Shown here one piece after another: positions 39,948-48,978 of a stretch of 64,000 bases of DNA (position 1 is its first letter; each line of letters opens with the position of its first letter). The stretch is from NCBI RefSeq assembly GCF_009852415.1, contig NZ_WOXS01000002.1:6178001-6242000 (forward strand). Reading direction: 5' to 3'. Below the pieces are notes generated by a model, which ran no database searches, was not told the DNA's origin, and worked only from the letters and a program-made list of their open reading frames with translations. The translations under genes and the position numbers were made by a program. The DNA comes from Streptomyces sp. Tu 3180. GTDB lineage: Bacteria > Actinomycetota > Actinomycetes > Streptomycetales > Streptomycetaceae.

Positions 39948-40667
39948 ATGGGGGAAAACCTGACCCGGCCGGCCCGCGACGGGCGTACGGACGGTCCGCC
40001 GGCGCGCGCGGTGCTGCCTCCGCCGCTGCGCGCACGGCTCGGGCCGGTCGCGGTGCTCGGCGCGCTGGTGGCCGTCGTGCTCGGGCTCCTGTTCGCCGGG
40101 GACGGCGGGCCCGGCACGGTGGACGCGCGGATCGGGGCGGCGGCGGACGGCACGGGGGCGTGGTGGCGGGACGTCGCTCTGGCCACGGACTTCCTGGGGG
40201 AGCCGGTGGGCGCGGCGACGCTGGTCGCGGCCGCCGTGACGGGCTGCCTGCTGTTCCGGCGTCCTCGCGCGGCGGTGCTCGTCGTCGCCGGCACCGGCGC
40301 GAGCGTGGCGACGACGAAGCTGCTCAAGCCCCTCGTGGGACGCACCATCCACGACGGGAGCCTGTCCTACCCGAGCGGGCACACCGCCTTCCTCACCGCG
40401 TTCGCCCTCGTGGTGGCGCTGCTCGCGGCCGGCCGGCTCGGCCTCGGCAGGACGGCCGGCACCTCACTCGTGCTCGCCGCGGCGCTGGCCGCCGGCGCCG
40501 CCATGGGCTGGGCGCAGGTCGCCCTGGGCGCGCACTACCCGACCGACACCCTCGGCGGCTGGTGCACCGCGCTGGCGGTGACACCGGCGACCGCGTGGCT
40601 GGTCGACCGGACGGCCGGCCGGCGGGGCGACCGGCCGGCCGACGCCGGCCGGCCGGAGCCCCGCTGA
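39948..40667 (+). CDS. PAP2-family membrane phosphatase
   Basis: A 239-residue integral membrane phosphatase with about five or six transmembrane helices. The acid-phosphatase signature is KLLKPLVGRTI (a KxxxxxxR variant), YPSGHTAF and GAHYPTDTLGG with the nucleophile histidine. Substrates of the family are phosphatidic acid, undecaprenyl pyrophosphate and similar lipids. Lying beside a polysaccharide operon, recycling of undecaprenyl pyrophosphate is an attractive role but unproven. The 3' end is convergent with that operon, 2 bases from its last stop. Confidence 0.88.
   Translation: MGENLTRPARDGRTDGPPARAVLPPPLRARLGPVAVLGALVAVVLGLLFAGDGGPGTVDARIGAAADGTGAWWRDVALATDFLGEPVGAATLVAAAVTGCLLFRRPRAAVLVVAGTGASVATTKLLKPLVGRTIHDGSLSYPSGHTAFLTAFALVVALLAAGRLGLGRTAGTSLVLAAALAAGAAMGWAQVALGAHYPTDTLGGWCTALAVTPATAWLVDRTAGRRGDRPADAGRPEPR
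40613..40656. repeat. Three GGCCGGCC-type palindromes at the operon junction
   Basis: GGCCGGCC at 40613, CCGGCCGGCC at 40631 and GCCGGCCGGCCGG at 40644 fall in the last codons of the PAP2 gene, just before the convergent operon end. They can pair with one another to form alternative hairpins and may terminate both transcripts. Confidence 0.5.
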
Positions 40668-40669
40668 CG

Positions 40670-41995
40670 TCACACCGAGCGGCGGAACACCGGCTTCACC
40701 GGGCGTCCGCCCAGCCAGGGGGTGGGGTCACCGGCGTCCAGCGCCTTCCGGTACACCGCGCACGCCTGGGCCACCACGTCGACGGTGTGATCGATGTCGG
40801 CGTCGTCGAGCGCGCTGCTCACCACGAACGACGGGGCCAGCACCCCGCCCGCGAGGAGCCGGCGCAGGAACAGGGTGCGGTACCGCTGCGACGGCTGCCC
40901 GCGCTCGTCCAGGGTGGCGAAGACCAGGTTGCTGGCCCGGCCCCGGACGACGACGTGGTCGCCGACGCCCATGCTCGCCGCGGCGTCGCGGACACCGGCG
41001 GCCAGCTTCTCGCCGAGGGCGTGCAGTCGCGCGGTGACGCCCTCCTCGGCATAGGTGGTCTGCACCGCCATCGCGGCGGCCAGCGCGTGCGTTTCCGCGC
41101 CGTGCGTGGTGGACAGCAGGAACACCCGGTCGCCGGAGTGGCGCAGCCCGCCCCGCTCCATCAGGTCGCGGCGCCCGGCCAGCGCGGAGACGGCGAACCC
41201 GTTGCCCAGCGCCTTGCCGAACGTGGAGAGGTCGGGGACGACGCCGTACAGGCCCTGGGCGCCCGCCTCGGACCAGCGGAAGCCGGTGATCATCTCGTCG
41301 AAGACCAGCACGCAGCCGTGCCGGTCGGCCAGTTCGCGCAGGCCGGCCAGGTACCCGGGCGGAGGCTCGGTGTGGGTGGCGGGTTCGAGGATCAGGCAGG
41401 CGACCTCGTCCCGGTAGCGGTTCAGCAGCTCCTCCGTGGCGGCCAGGTCCCCGTAGGGGAACGCCACGGTGAGGTCGGTGGTCGCCGCCGGAACGCCCGC
41501 GGACATCGGCGTGGTGCCGATGAACCAGTCGTCGACGGAGAAGAACGGGTGGTCGGCGCAGAGGGCCACGCGCGGGCGTCCGGTGGCGGCGCGGGCGAGG
41601 CGCACCGCGGCGGTGGTGGCGTCGGAGCCGTTCTTCGCGAACTTCACCATCTCGGCGGTCGGCACCGTGGCCAGGAAGCGTTCCGCGGCCTCGACCTCCA
41701 GGACGGACGGCCGGACGAAGTTGCTGCCGCGGTCGAGTTCCCGCCGCACCGCCTCGGTCACGCGGGGATGGGCGTGGCCGAGGCTGACCGACCGCAGGCC
41801 GGAGCCGTACTCGACGTAGCGGTTGCCGTCGACGTCCCACACGTGGGCACCGCGGCCGTGGCTGATGACCGGGGCCAGGTCCTCGGGGTACTGGTCGTCG
41901 CCCTTGGCGTAGGTGTGCGCGCCCCCGGGGATCAGGGCGTGCAGCCGCTCGTTCGCCGTCCGCGACCTGGGCAGTTCGAACTCTTCGGTGTCCAC
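40670..41995 (-). CDS. Class III aminotransferase, glutamate-1-semialdehyde-aminomutase-like
   Basis: A 441-residue PLP enzyme. It shows the opening IPGGAHTYAKGDDQYP, KNGSDATTAAVRLARA (phosphate-binding), VFDEMITGFRWSEAG and the Schiff-base lysine in STFGKALGNGF. It is nearest to the GSA aminomutase subgroup, but location at the end of an exopolysaccharide operon, rather than with heme genes, argues for a biosynthetic aminotransferase acting on a keto sugar or small keto acid. It is the last gene of the operon, 7 bases after the 3,5-epimerase gene. Confidence 0.88.
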   Translation of the reverse strand: MDTEEFELPRSRTANERLHALIPGGAHTYAKGDDQYPEDLAPVISHGRGAHVWDVDGNRYVEYGSGLRSVSLGHAHPRVTEAVRRELDRGSNFVRPSVLEVEAAERFLATVPTAEMVKFAKNGSDATTAAVRLARAATGRPRVALCADHPFFSVDDWFIGTTPMSAGVPAATTDLTVAFPYGDLAATEELLNRYRDEVACLILEPATHTEPPPGYLAGLRELADRHGCVLVFDEMITGFRWSEAGAQGLYGVVPDLSTFGKALGNGFAVSALAGRRDLMERGGLRHSGDRVFLLSTTHGAETHALAAAMAVQTTYAEEGVTARLHALGEKLAAGVRDAAASMGVGDHVVVRGRASNLVFATLDERGQPSQRYRTLFLRRLLAGGVLAPSFVVSSALDDADIDHTVDVVAQACAVYRKALDAGDPTPWLGGRPVKPVFRRSV

Positions 41996-42002
41996 GGCGA
42001 CC

Positions 42003-42554
42003 TCATCTCTCCCTGTGCTTCAGAACCTCGGCGAGGCTCGGCGCCTCCCGGTCCCGCCGGGACACCGACGTGACCGGCAGTGGCCAAGGGATGGCGAGCT
42101 CCGGGTCGTCGAAGGCGATCGTCACGTCCTCGGCCGGATCGTGCGGGCGGTCGATCCGGTACGAGGTGTCGGCGGTCTCCGTCAGGGCCTGGAAGCCGTG
42201 CGCGCACCCCGCCGGGACGTACAGGGTCGTCTGCGTCTCGCCGGACAGCTCGAAGGAGGCCCGGCCCAGGTAGGTCGGCGAGTCCGGCCGCAGGTCCACG
42301 ACGACGTCGAAGATCCTCCCGTACGAGCACCGCACGAGCTTGGCCTCGCCGGCGCCGGAGCGCAGGTGCAGGCCGCGCAGCGCGCCCCGGACCGAGCGGG
42401 ACACGCTGTCCTGGACGAAGGCGTTCGGATCGATGCCCACCGAGCGGACCACGTCGGCGTCGAAGGTGCGGCAGAAGAAGCCGCGCTCGTCGGCGTACGG
42501 CGTCGGCTCGAACAGGTACGCGCCGGCGATCGCCGGGACTTCGGTCACTTTCAT
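42003..42554 (-). CDS. NDP-4-keto-6-deoxyhexose 3,5-epimerase-like cupin (RmlC/RfbC type)
   Basis: A 183-residue cupin. RmlC-family signatures include YADERGFFCRTF, SVSRSVRGALRGLHLR with the catalytic histidine, KLVRCSYGRIFDVVVDLRPDSPTY and YVPAGCAHGFQAL. Such enzymes epimerise C3 and/or C5 of an NDP-4-keto sugar. With a CDP-glucose pyrophosphorylase in the operon the substrate may be CDP- rather than dTDP-linked. The ATG overlaps the pyruvyltransferase stop by 4 bases. Confidence 0.9.
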   Translation of the reverse strand: MKVTEVPAIAGAYLFEPTPYADERGFFCRTFDADVVRSVGIDPNAFVQDSVSRSVRGALRGLHLRSGAGEAKLVRCSYGRIFDVVVDLRPDSPTYLGRASFELSGETQTTLYVPAGCAHGFQALTETADTSYRIDRPHDPAEDVTIAFDDPELAIPWPLPVTSVSRRDREAPSLAEVLKHRER

Positions 42555-43789
42555 GGGGTCTCCTGCCGGGCGTGGGCTCGGGTGCGGTCGGCCGCCGGGA
42601 ACAGGGCCGCGGTCAAGGCGGTGAAATGGTCCTCGAGGCGCCGGGCGGCGTCCCGGTTCCGCTCGGCGAGGGTGTGGCGCAGCTCCGCCGATCGCCTCTC
42701 CAGCGCCCGGAACTGTGCGAGCAGCCGGTCGGCGTCGACCTCGCGGGCCGGGTGGCAGTACGCGCCCAGTCCCATCCGGGCCATGAGCGCGTCGCTCTTC
42801 GCCGCATAGCTGAGCGCGAGCGTCGGCGTCCCGGTCCTCAGCGCGCAGACCAGGTTGTGGTACCGGGTCGCCACCACGGTGTCGGCGGCCGCCGTCTCCT
42901 TCATCAGATCGGCCAGCGAGGCCGCCTCGGCGGCGGTGACCAGCGGCGAGTCCACCGCGTCGAGGACCGCGGCGACCACCGGCGCGTCGCACGCGTCGCC
43001 GGTGAGCAGCCGGACCGGCCTGCCGTCCTCGACCAGGGCGCGCACGAAGCGGATCGTCCCGTCGAGGTAGCGCCGGTGGATCTCCTCGGCCCGGGCGCGG
43101 TCGTCGTCGCCGCCGTGGAAGTCCATGACGCCGACGCAGACCCGGCCCGGCGGACCCGAGGGGGCGCTCGCCGGCGGGGCCGGCAGGGCGAACGCGAGGT
43201 CCGGGTGGACCTCGTCGCGCGCGGTGTCCACGCCCATCGCCCGCATCGCGTCGCGGGACAGGGTGTCCCGGTACGACCGGTGGGCGGCCAGCCGCGCCGA
43301 CCAGCGCACCAGGGCCCGGGTCGGCCGGCTGCCGATCGGGGCGGCGCCGACACCGACCAGCGCGACCCGGGTGCGGAGCAGCCGGCCGCTCGCGCAGAGC
43401 AGGAACAGCGCGTACGGGAAGCCCCACGGCCGCAGCGGCAGCGTGGCCTCCAGGACGCCCATGCCCGGCACGATCACCACGTCGTGCCGGCGCACCCAGG
43501 CGGCGGTGCGGACGGCGTCGACGAGTTTGCCCAGGCCCTTCGCCGCGACCGCGCCCGCACGCGACGCGGTCCGGTACTCCCCGCGGTACCAGTGCAGCCG
43601 CGTCGCGGGGATCCCGTACCGGGCCGTGACGACCTCGGGGCCGCCGCACAGCGCGTCCACGGCCGCCTGCGGGTGCTCGGCGCGGAGGTACCCGAGGACG
43701 GCCTCGAGCGACCCGTCGTTGCCGAGGTTGCCGGAGCCGAGCAGGCCGAACACCCCGACGCGCACCGGGGTTTCGTGCGCGGACGTCAT
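42551..43789 (-). CDS. Polysaccharide pyruvyl transferase family protein
   Basis: A 412-residue member of the CsaB/WcaK family, which adds pyruvate ketals to cell-surface sugars. The N-terminal half has FGLLGSGNLGNDGSLEAVLG and HDVVIVPGMGVLEA. The C-terminal half contains ADTVVATRYHNLVCALRTGTPTLALSYAAKSD, the conserved R-x-H region of the family. A pyruvate ketal would give the polymer negative charge. The ATG start overlaps the GT2 stop by 4 bases. Confidence 0.88.
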   Translation of the reverse strand: MTSAHETPVRVGVFGLLGSGNLGNDGSLEAVLGYLRAEHPQAAVDALCGGPEVVTARYGIPATRLHWYRGEYRTASRAGAVAAKGLGKLVDAVRTAAWVRRHDVVIVPGMGVLEATLPLRPWGFPYALFLLCASGRLLRTRVALVGVGAAPIGSRPTRALVRWSARLAAHRSYRDTLSRDAMRAMGVDTARDEVHPDLAFALPAPPASAPSGPPGRVCVGVMDFHGGDDDRARAEEIHRRYLDGTIRFVRALVEDGRPVRLLTGDACDAPVVAAVLDAVDSPLVTAAEAASLADLMKETAAADTVVATRYHNLVCALRTGTPTLALSYAAKSDALMARMGLGAYCHPAREVDADRLLAQFRALERRSAELRHTLAERNRDAARRLEDHFTALTAALFPAADRTRAHARQETP

Positions 43790-44742
43790 GCCCGCATCCC
43801 TTCACGGCCCTCACGGCCGGCGACGAGGGCGTCGACGGAGACACCGAGCCCGTCCGGATCGACCGGGGTGCGGTCCTCGACCCGCTCGCCGGCGCCCGGC
43901 CGGGCCCGGCTGGCCATCCACGCGGCCAGGTGGCGGTAGCAGGCGCGCCGGTCGGCCGGGGACAGCGGCGCCCGCCGGACCGCCGAGACGAAGCCCCAGA
44001 CGTACTCGGCGAGCAGCCGGGGCGTCGGGTGCAGCGGGCCCGCCCGGCGCGGGTCCAGGTTGACGCACCGGGAGCGCTTGGAGGGGTTCGCCCGCTCGGC
44101 GCGGGTGGGGTGGTCGCGGCGGAAGTACAGCAGCTCCGGCACCTGGTGGAAGGGCCCGTGCAGGGCGATCTCGGCGACGAACGTGCGGTCCGCGTGGTGG
44201 TAGCTGTCGTGCGGCTTCACCCGGCGCAGCACGTCGGCCCGCATCACCCCGTAGAAGTCGTCGCCGCCGGGCTCGAACAGCATGCTGCGGAAGCGCTCCG
44301 GCGCGTGCGGCGAGCCGGTGGCGAGCGTGTACTCGTAGGGGACCTTCACCCGGCCGTCGCCGTCGACGACCGCCTGGTCGGCGTGCGCGAGGACCACCTC
44401 GGGCCGCTCGTCCAGCGCCTGGACGCAGCGCCGCAGCAGGTCCCGGGCGTACAGGTCGTCGTGCGAGGCCCACTTGAACAGCTCGCCGCGGCACTCGGTG
44501 AACACGTAGTTGTGGTTCGGCGCGGCGCCGATGTTGCGGGGCAGCCGGATGTAGCGGATGCGCGCGTCCCGGGCCGCGTACGTGCGGCAGATGTCCTGGG
44601 TCCCGTCCGTCGAGGCGTTGTCGGAGATGACCAGTTCGAAGTCCTCGTAGGTCTGGCCGAGCAGGGCGTCGAGCGACTCGGCCAGGTACTCCTCGCCGTT
44701 GTACACGGGCAGGCCGATGCTCAGCCGGGGCTGGGGGGTCAT
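43786..44742 (-). CDS. Family 2 glycosyltransferase
   Basis: A 318-residue GT-A glycosyltransferase. It begins LSIGLPVYNGEEYLAESLDA, continues with FELVISDNASTDGT and has a metal-binding SHDD motif in FKWASHDDLYARD, then a C-terminal region typical of capsule/EPS enzymes. It probably adds one sugar to the undecaprenyl-linked repeat unit in the cytoplasm. Donor and acceptor are unknown. It overlaps the flippase gene stop by 4 bases. Confidence 0.88.
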   Translation of the reverse strand: MTPQPRLSIGLPVYNGEEYLAESLDALLGQTYEDFELVISDNASTDGTQDICRTYAARDARIRYIRLPRNIGAAPNHNYVFTECRGELFKWASHDDLYARDLLRRCVQALDERPEVVLAHADQAVVDGDGRVKVPYEYTLATGSPHAPERFRSMLFEPGGDDFYGVMRADVLRRVKPHDSYHHADRTFVAEIALHGPFHQVPELLYFRRDHPTRAERANPSKRSRCVNLDPRRAGPLHPTPRLLAEYVWGFVSAVRRAPLSPADRRACYRHLAAWMASRARPGAGERVEDRTPVDPDGLGVSVDALVAGREGREGMRA

Positions 44743-46034
44743 GACGTCCTCACTTCGCGGATGGAATCGTTGTGCTCGCGCAGGGCGGACCGCAGGTGCA
44801 GCCACCACACGGCCGAGCCGCAGACGGTCGCGGCGGCGACGCCCCAGGCCGAGCCGGCCGTGCCGGCCACGACCGCCCCGCCGAGCCCGCCGCCGACGTA
44901 GCAGGCGGAGGCGAACAGCTGGGCGCGCAGGCTGCGCCGGGCCGCGCCGAGCGCGCGCAGTCCGGCCGCCGCGCCGGTGCCGAGGCCGGCGCCCGCGACG
45001 CCGAGCGTGACCGGCACGACGAGTTCCGAGGCGGCGCTCCAGACGCCGCCGAGCACGAGCTCGCCGGCCCGGTCCGGCACCAGCAGCAGCGCCCCGCCCC
45101 AGAGCAGCGCGGCGACGGCCTGCCCGCCGCCCAGCACGAGGCAGAACGCGCCGACGCGGTGCGGGGCCCGCCGCAGCACCCGGGCCGTCTCCGCGACGGT
45201 GACCAGGGACAGCCCCATCAGCACGGCCATGAACGGACCGAGCAGCAGCTCGGCGCCCCGGACCACACCCACCGCGCCGACCCCGACGATCACGCCGAGC
45301 CCGTACGCCCGCAGCTGGCTCGCGCCGCTGTTGCTGACGTTCTCGACCAGGTACCGGTAGCCCAGGTCGCGGTGCTCGCGCACCCACGCGCGCGCTCCGG
45401 TGAGCCGGGGCCGGATGCCCGACTGGAGGCAGCCGTACACCGCGGCCACCGCGGCGGACCCGCCCCAGGCGAGCACGAAGGCGGCCACGCTGCCCACGCG
45501 GGCCGCCAGCACCAGGGCCGGGACGAGCGCGACGCCCCACACGAGGTCGTTGACGAACGCCTTCCGCCCGGCGCCGGCGGCGAAGAACGCGAACCGCCAC
45601 GCGTCCTGGAGCAGCAGCCCCGGCAGGACGACACCGAGGCAGACGAACGCGGGCCCCACGCGGCCGCCGAGAGCGAGCCCGGCCAGCACGGACGCCGCGC
45701 CGAGGGCGGCACCGGCGCCGAGCGCGGCGCCCGAGGACCGGGCCACCGCCCCGCGCCAGGACGCCTCCGGCACGCCGCTGAAGCGCACCACGAGCGGGTC
45801 GGTGGCCAGTCCGCGGGAGACGTTGAGCACCACGCCGTAGGTCACCCAGGCGAGGCTGAACACGCCGAACGCGGTGACCCCCAGCGAGCGGGCCACGTAG
45901 ACGCCCACCGCGAAGTTGCCGATGCTGGAGACCGCCTGGTCGGCCAGTCCCCAGGACAGCCGCCCGGCGACGGCCCGCCCGGCGGCCGCCGCCCTCGGCC
46001 TCGTCTTCCCCTCCTCGGTGGTCACCGGCGTCAT
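44739..46034 (-). CDS. Wzx-like polysaccharide flippase (MOP superfamily)
   Basis: A 431-residue membrane protein with about 12 to 14 hydrophobic helices. It starts with an amphipathic GRLSWGLADQAVSSIGNFAVGVYVARSLG segment that is characteristic of O-antigen/polysaccharide exporters. The glycine/alanine-rich helices and high predicted pI are normal for the family. Its role would be to flip the lipid-linked repeat unit across the membrane for the Wzy polymerase encoded upstream in the same operon. Confidence 0.85.
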   Translation of the reverse strand: MTPVTTEEGKTRPRAAAAGRAVAGRLSWGLADQAVSSIGNFAVGVYVARSLGVTAFGVFSLAWVTYGVVLNVSRGLATDPLVVRFSGVPEASWRGAVARSSGAALGAGAALGAASVLAGLALGGRVGPAFVCLGVVLPGLLLQDAWRFAFFAAGAGRKAFVNDLVWGVALVPALVLAARVGSVAAFVLAWGGSAAVAAVYGCLQSGIRPRLTGARAWVREHRDLGYRYLVENVSNSGASQLRAYGLGVIVGVGAVGVVRGAELLLGPFMAVLMGLSLVTVAETARVLRRAPHRVGAFCLVLGGGQAVAALLWGGALLLVPDRAGELVLGGVWSAASELVVPVTLGVAGAGLGTGAAAGLRALGAARRSLRAQLFASACYVGGGLGGAVVAGTAGSAWGVAAATVCGSAVWWLHLRSALREHNDSIREVRTS

Positions 46035-47305
46035 GCCTTGATCAGCCCGGCACCGTGCAGGGCGTCGGCCGCGGCGGCGACGGTGTCGAACGGCAGCCCG
46101 GAGCGCTCGGCGACGTCCAGCAGACCGTGCTCGCCGTCGGAGAGGCTGAGCACCCAGAGCATGGCCATCTGGGCCTGCTTGGCGTCGCTGCGGCCGCCGA
46201 GCGAGTCGTACAGCCCGCGCCGGCCGAGCTGCGGCTCGCCGTAGGGGCTGAGGTTGACGTACCGCCGGTTGCGGTCCAGGACGGCGAACGCCTCGCGGCA
46301 GACGGCGAGCGTGTCCGCCATCGCCTCCGGGGAGACGAAGTCCAGGTCGTCCGCCGAGGTGTGGTACTCGGGGTAGTCGGCGTACGGGGTCCGGCTGAGC
46401 GAGCCCACGCCGAGATCGAACCCGGGCGAGCAGAACTGCCGCTCGTCGTAGCCGTACGGAGTGAACTCGACGATGCGGTGCGGCCGTTCGGAGGCGGCCA
46501 GCACGTACCGCAGCACCCGGTCGATCTCCGCGTCGCCGCGCCTGCTCCGCTTGTACGTCAGCTGCCCCGGGTCGCCGGCGCAGGCCAGCACCAGACCGTG
46601 CTTGACCCGCTCCACCCGCTCCCTGTTGCGGGCCAGCCAGGTGATCGCCCCGATGGTGCCGGGCGCGAAGACGAACCGGTAGGTGTAGTACGGCGTCCGC
46701 TCCGCCAGCGCCCGGGCCAGGAACGTCGCCACCGCGATGCCGGCCAGGTTGTCGTTGGCCAGCGACGGGTGGCAGACGTGGCAGGAGACGATCACCTCGT
46801 CGGGGACCCGCCCGGGGACCACGTGCTCGGCGTAGGTGAGGTGGCCGTCGGCGAGCGTGGAGTCGATGCGCACCTCGTACTCGCCGTCCGGCATCGCGTC
46901 CAGGGTCTCCTGGGCCAGGCAGAACCCCCATTCCGGCTTGTAGTAGCTGGTGCGGTACGGCACCCAGGACGGGTGCTCCGGCAGAGTGTGCAGGTGGCCG
47001 CGCAGCTCGGCCAGCGGCATGGTCGCCGACACGGGCACGCTGTAGCCGAGCACGTGCAGGCTGGACGCGGCGAAGTCGACGACCCGCCTGCCGGCGGCGT
47101 CGGCGATGTAGGCGTCCCGGATGTTCCACTCCTGCGGCACCGTCCAGTCGAGCACCTGCGTCCCGGTCGGCACCTCGTGCACCCGCAGCGGGACGTACTC
47201 GCCGACGATCTCCAGGGTGGCGCGCACCCCGTCGCCGGTGATGCTCCGGCACAGCGGGTACAGCCGCTCCACCAGCGCGTGCATCTCCTCGCCGTGCCCG
47301 GTCAC
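46031..47305 (-). CDS. DUF4910 (zinc-peptidase-like) protein
   Basis: A 424-residue protein with the order seen in DUF4910/DUF2172 proteins. An N-terminal helical part has LYPLCRSITGDGVRATLEI, followed by WNIRDAYI. A peptidase-M28-like core has SCHVCHPSLANDNLAGIAV (candidate metal ligands His and Asp) and EYHTSADDLDFVSPEA. A C-terminal winged-helix-like tail follows. The family is common in surface-sugar clusters, and whether it is a peptidase or an amidohydrolase on sugars is not known. The GTG start overlaps the epimerase stop. Confidence 0.8.
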   Translation of the reverse strand: MTGHGEEMHALVERLYPLCRSITGDGVRATLEIVGEYVPLRVHEVPTGTQVLDWTVPQEWNIRDAYIADAAGRRVVDFAASSLHVLGYSVPVSATMPLAELRGHLHTLPEHPSWVPYRTSYYKPEWGFCLAQETLDAMPDGEYEVRIDSTLADGHLTYAEHVVPGRVPDEVIVSCHVCHPSLANDNLAGIAVATFLARALAERTPYYTYRFVFAPGTIGAITWLARNRERVERVKHGLVLACAGDPGQLTYKRSRRGDAEIDRVLRYVLAASERPHRIVEFTPYGYDERQFCSPGFDLGVGSLSRTPYADYPEYHTSADDLDFVSPEAMADTLAVCREAFAVLDRNRRYVNLSPYGEPQLGRRGLYDSLGGRSDAKQAQMAMLWVLSLSDGEHGLLDVAERSGLPFDTVAAAADALHGAGLIKA

Positions 47306-48327
47306 CGGCGCCACCGCAGGGTGCCGTCGACGGCGCCGGCGTCGGACGCCGCGCGCAGCACGGCGAGGCGGGTGAAGCGCTGCTCGAAGTCCTCCCGGGC
47401 CAGCCCGTGTTCCCGGTAGGCGTCGGCGAGTTCGAGCGCGCCCTGCTTCACCGTCCACTCGCAGTCGAAGCCGGGCACCGCGGCGCGGAACCGGGAGAAG
47501 TCCACCCGGTACGACCGCGGATCGGCACCGGTCTCCCCGGTGATCACCACCTTCGAGCCGGACACCGCCTCGGCGACCTGCCCGGCGATCTCGGCGACCG
47601 TGACGTTGTTGGTCTCGCTGCCGATGTTGAACGCCCGGTCGTGCACCGCTTCCCGCGGCGCGGTCAGCGCGGCCGTGAAGGCCCGTGCGATGTCGGCGGC
47701 GTGCACCAGCGGGCGCCAGGGGGTGCCGTCGGAGAGCACCAGCACCTCGCCGGACAGCAGCGCGTGGCCCACCAGGTTGTTCAGCACGATGTCGGCGCGC
47801 AGCCGGGGGGAGTGGCCGAAGGCGGTGGCGTTGCGCATGTACACCGGGCTGAAGTCGCCGTCGGCCAGGGCGTGCAGGTCGTCCTCCACCCGCACCTTGG
47901 ACTCCGCGTACGGCGTCACCGGGCGCAGCGGCGCGTCCTCGGTCACCAGCTCGTCGCCGCCGGCGGCGCCGTAGACCGAGCAGGTGGACGCGTACAGGAA
48001 GCGCCGGACCCCGGCGTCGCGGGCCAGCCGGGCCAGCCGCACGGACGCGTGGTGGTTGATGTCGTAGGTGAGCTCAGGCGCCAGCGATCCCAGCGGGTCG
48101 TTGGACAGCGCGGCCAGGTGGATCACGGCGTCCACCCCGGCCACGTGCTCGGCCGTGACGTCACGCAGGTCCACCCGGTACCCCGGCGGGTCCGCGGGCG
48201 CCGGGCCCAGCACGCAGTCGGCGAACAGGCCGGCGTCGAGGCCGACGACCTCGTGCCCGGCGGCCGCGAGGACCGGGGCCATCACGGTGCCCAGGTAGCC
48301 CTGGTGTCCGGTCAGCAGTACGCGCAC
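47302..48327 (-). CDS. NAD-dependent sugar epimerase/dehydratase (extended SDR)
   Basis: A 341-residue extended short-chain dehydrogenase. NAD-binding TGHQGYLGTVMAPVLAAAGH (G-x2-G-x2-G) lies at the N-terminus, followed by VIHLAALSNDP, the catalytic serine in YASTCSVYG and the YxxxK pair in PYAESK. It likely oxidises, epimerises or reduces C4 of the CDP-sugar made by this cluster. The start (TGHQGYLG, not TGHTGFKG) does not look like a classical CDP-glucose 4,6-dehydratase, so that step may be missing from the window. Confidence 0.88.
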   Translation of the reverse strand: MRVLLTGHQGYLGTVMAPVLAAAGHEVVGLDAGLFADCVLGPAPADPPGYRVDLRDVTAEHVAGVDAVIHLAALSNDPLGSLAPELTYDINHHASVRLARLARDAGVRRFLYASTCSVYGAAGGDELVTEDAPLRPVTPYAESKVRVEDDLHALADGDFSPVYMRNATAFGHSPRLRADIVLNNLVGHALLSGEVLVLSDGTPWRPLVHAADIARAFTAALTAPREAVHDRAFNIGSETNNVTVAEIAGQVAEAVSGSKVVITGETGADPRSYRVDFSRFRAAVPGFDCEWTVKQGALELADAYREHGLAREDFEQRFTRLAVLRAASDAGAVDGTLRWRR

Positions 48328-48330
48328 GGG

Positions 48331-48978
48331 TCATTCCCCCAGGTCGAGAGTGAGTTTGGTGACGGCGAACGCCTCGGCGTAGCGCGCGTGGCATTCGATG
48401 CCGCGGATCCGGGCCAGCCCGAGGAAGGCCTCCCGGTCGTACCAGGGCCGGTGCCGCTGCGAGGGGTAGTGCTCCTGCAGCAGCCGCACCTTCCGTTCGG
48501 CGACCTCGGGCGACAGCGGCTGGTACGCCGCCGGACGGCCGAGGTCGCCGTCCCACTTGACGATCTCGTAGCCGAGCACGAGGTGGTCGCGGAACGCGGT
48601 GGTCACCAGCTTCGCCAGGCCGCGGTGGTCCTGGTGCGCGTCATCGGTGCGCGGGGCGAGCACGAGGTCCGGCTCGGTCCGCATCCGCAGCTCCTCGACC
48701 GCGGCCTTGGCCTCCTCCCAGTGCGCGGGCAGCCGGCCGTCCGGCAGCTTGTGCACGGCCAGCCGCAGGTCGGCGCCCGGGCAGAAGGCGGTGAGCGCGG
48801 CCTGCTCCTCCTGCTCCCGCTCGCCGCCGCCGCCGGAGAGCACCAGCGCGTCGACGCGGATGCCCGGCCGCGCGAGGCACATCGCGAGCAGCGTGCCGCC
48901 GGCGCCGATGGCGATGTCGTCGCAGTGCGCGCCCAGGGCGACGATCCGGTCCAGGCGCCCGGTCCCGAGCCGGATCAC
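48331..48978 (-). CDS. PIG-L (LmbE-like) N-deacetylase
   Basis: A 215-residue zinc deacetylase. The metal-binding motif AHCDD (AHxDD) lies in RIVALGAHCDDIAIGAGGTL, and the third ligand is in DDAHQDHRG. PIG-L enzymes remove acetyl groups from N-acetylated sugars or from cofactors such as the mycothiol precursor. In this operon an N-acetylated sugar nucleotide or lipid-linked sugar is the likely substrate. The GTG start overlaps the cytidylyltransferase stop by 4 bases. Confidence 0.88.
   Translation of the reverse strand: MIRLGTGRLDRIVALGAHCDDIAIGAGGTLLAMCLARPGIRVDALVLSGGGGEREQEEQAALTAFCPGADLRLAVHKLPDGRLPAHWEEAKAAVEELRMRTEPDLVLAPRTDDAHQDHRGLAKLVTTAFRDHLVLGYEIVKWDGDLGRPAAYQPLSPEVAERKVRLLQEHYPSQRHRPWYDREAFLGLARIRGIECHARYAEAFAVTKLTLDLGE

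Noticed and set aside
40670..41995. hemL (glutamate-1-semialdehyde aminomutase for heme)
   Set aside because: It is at the end of a sugar operon, far from heme genes, so a sugar or keto-acid aminotransferase is more likely.
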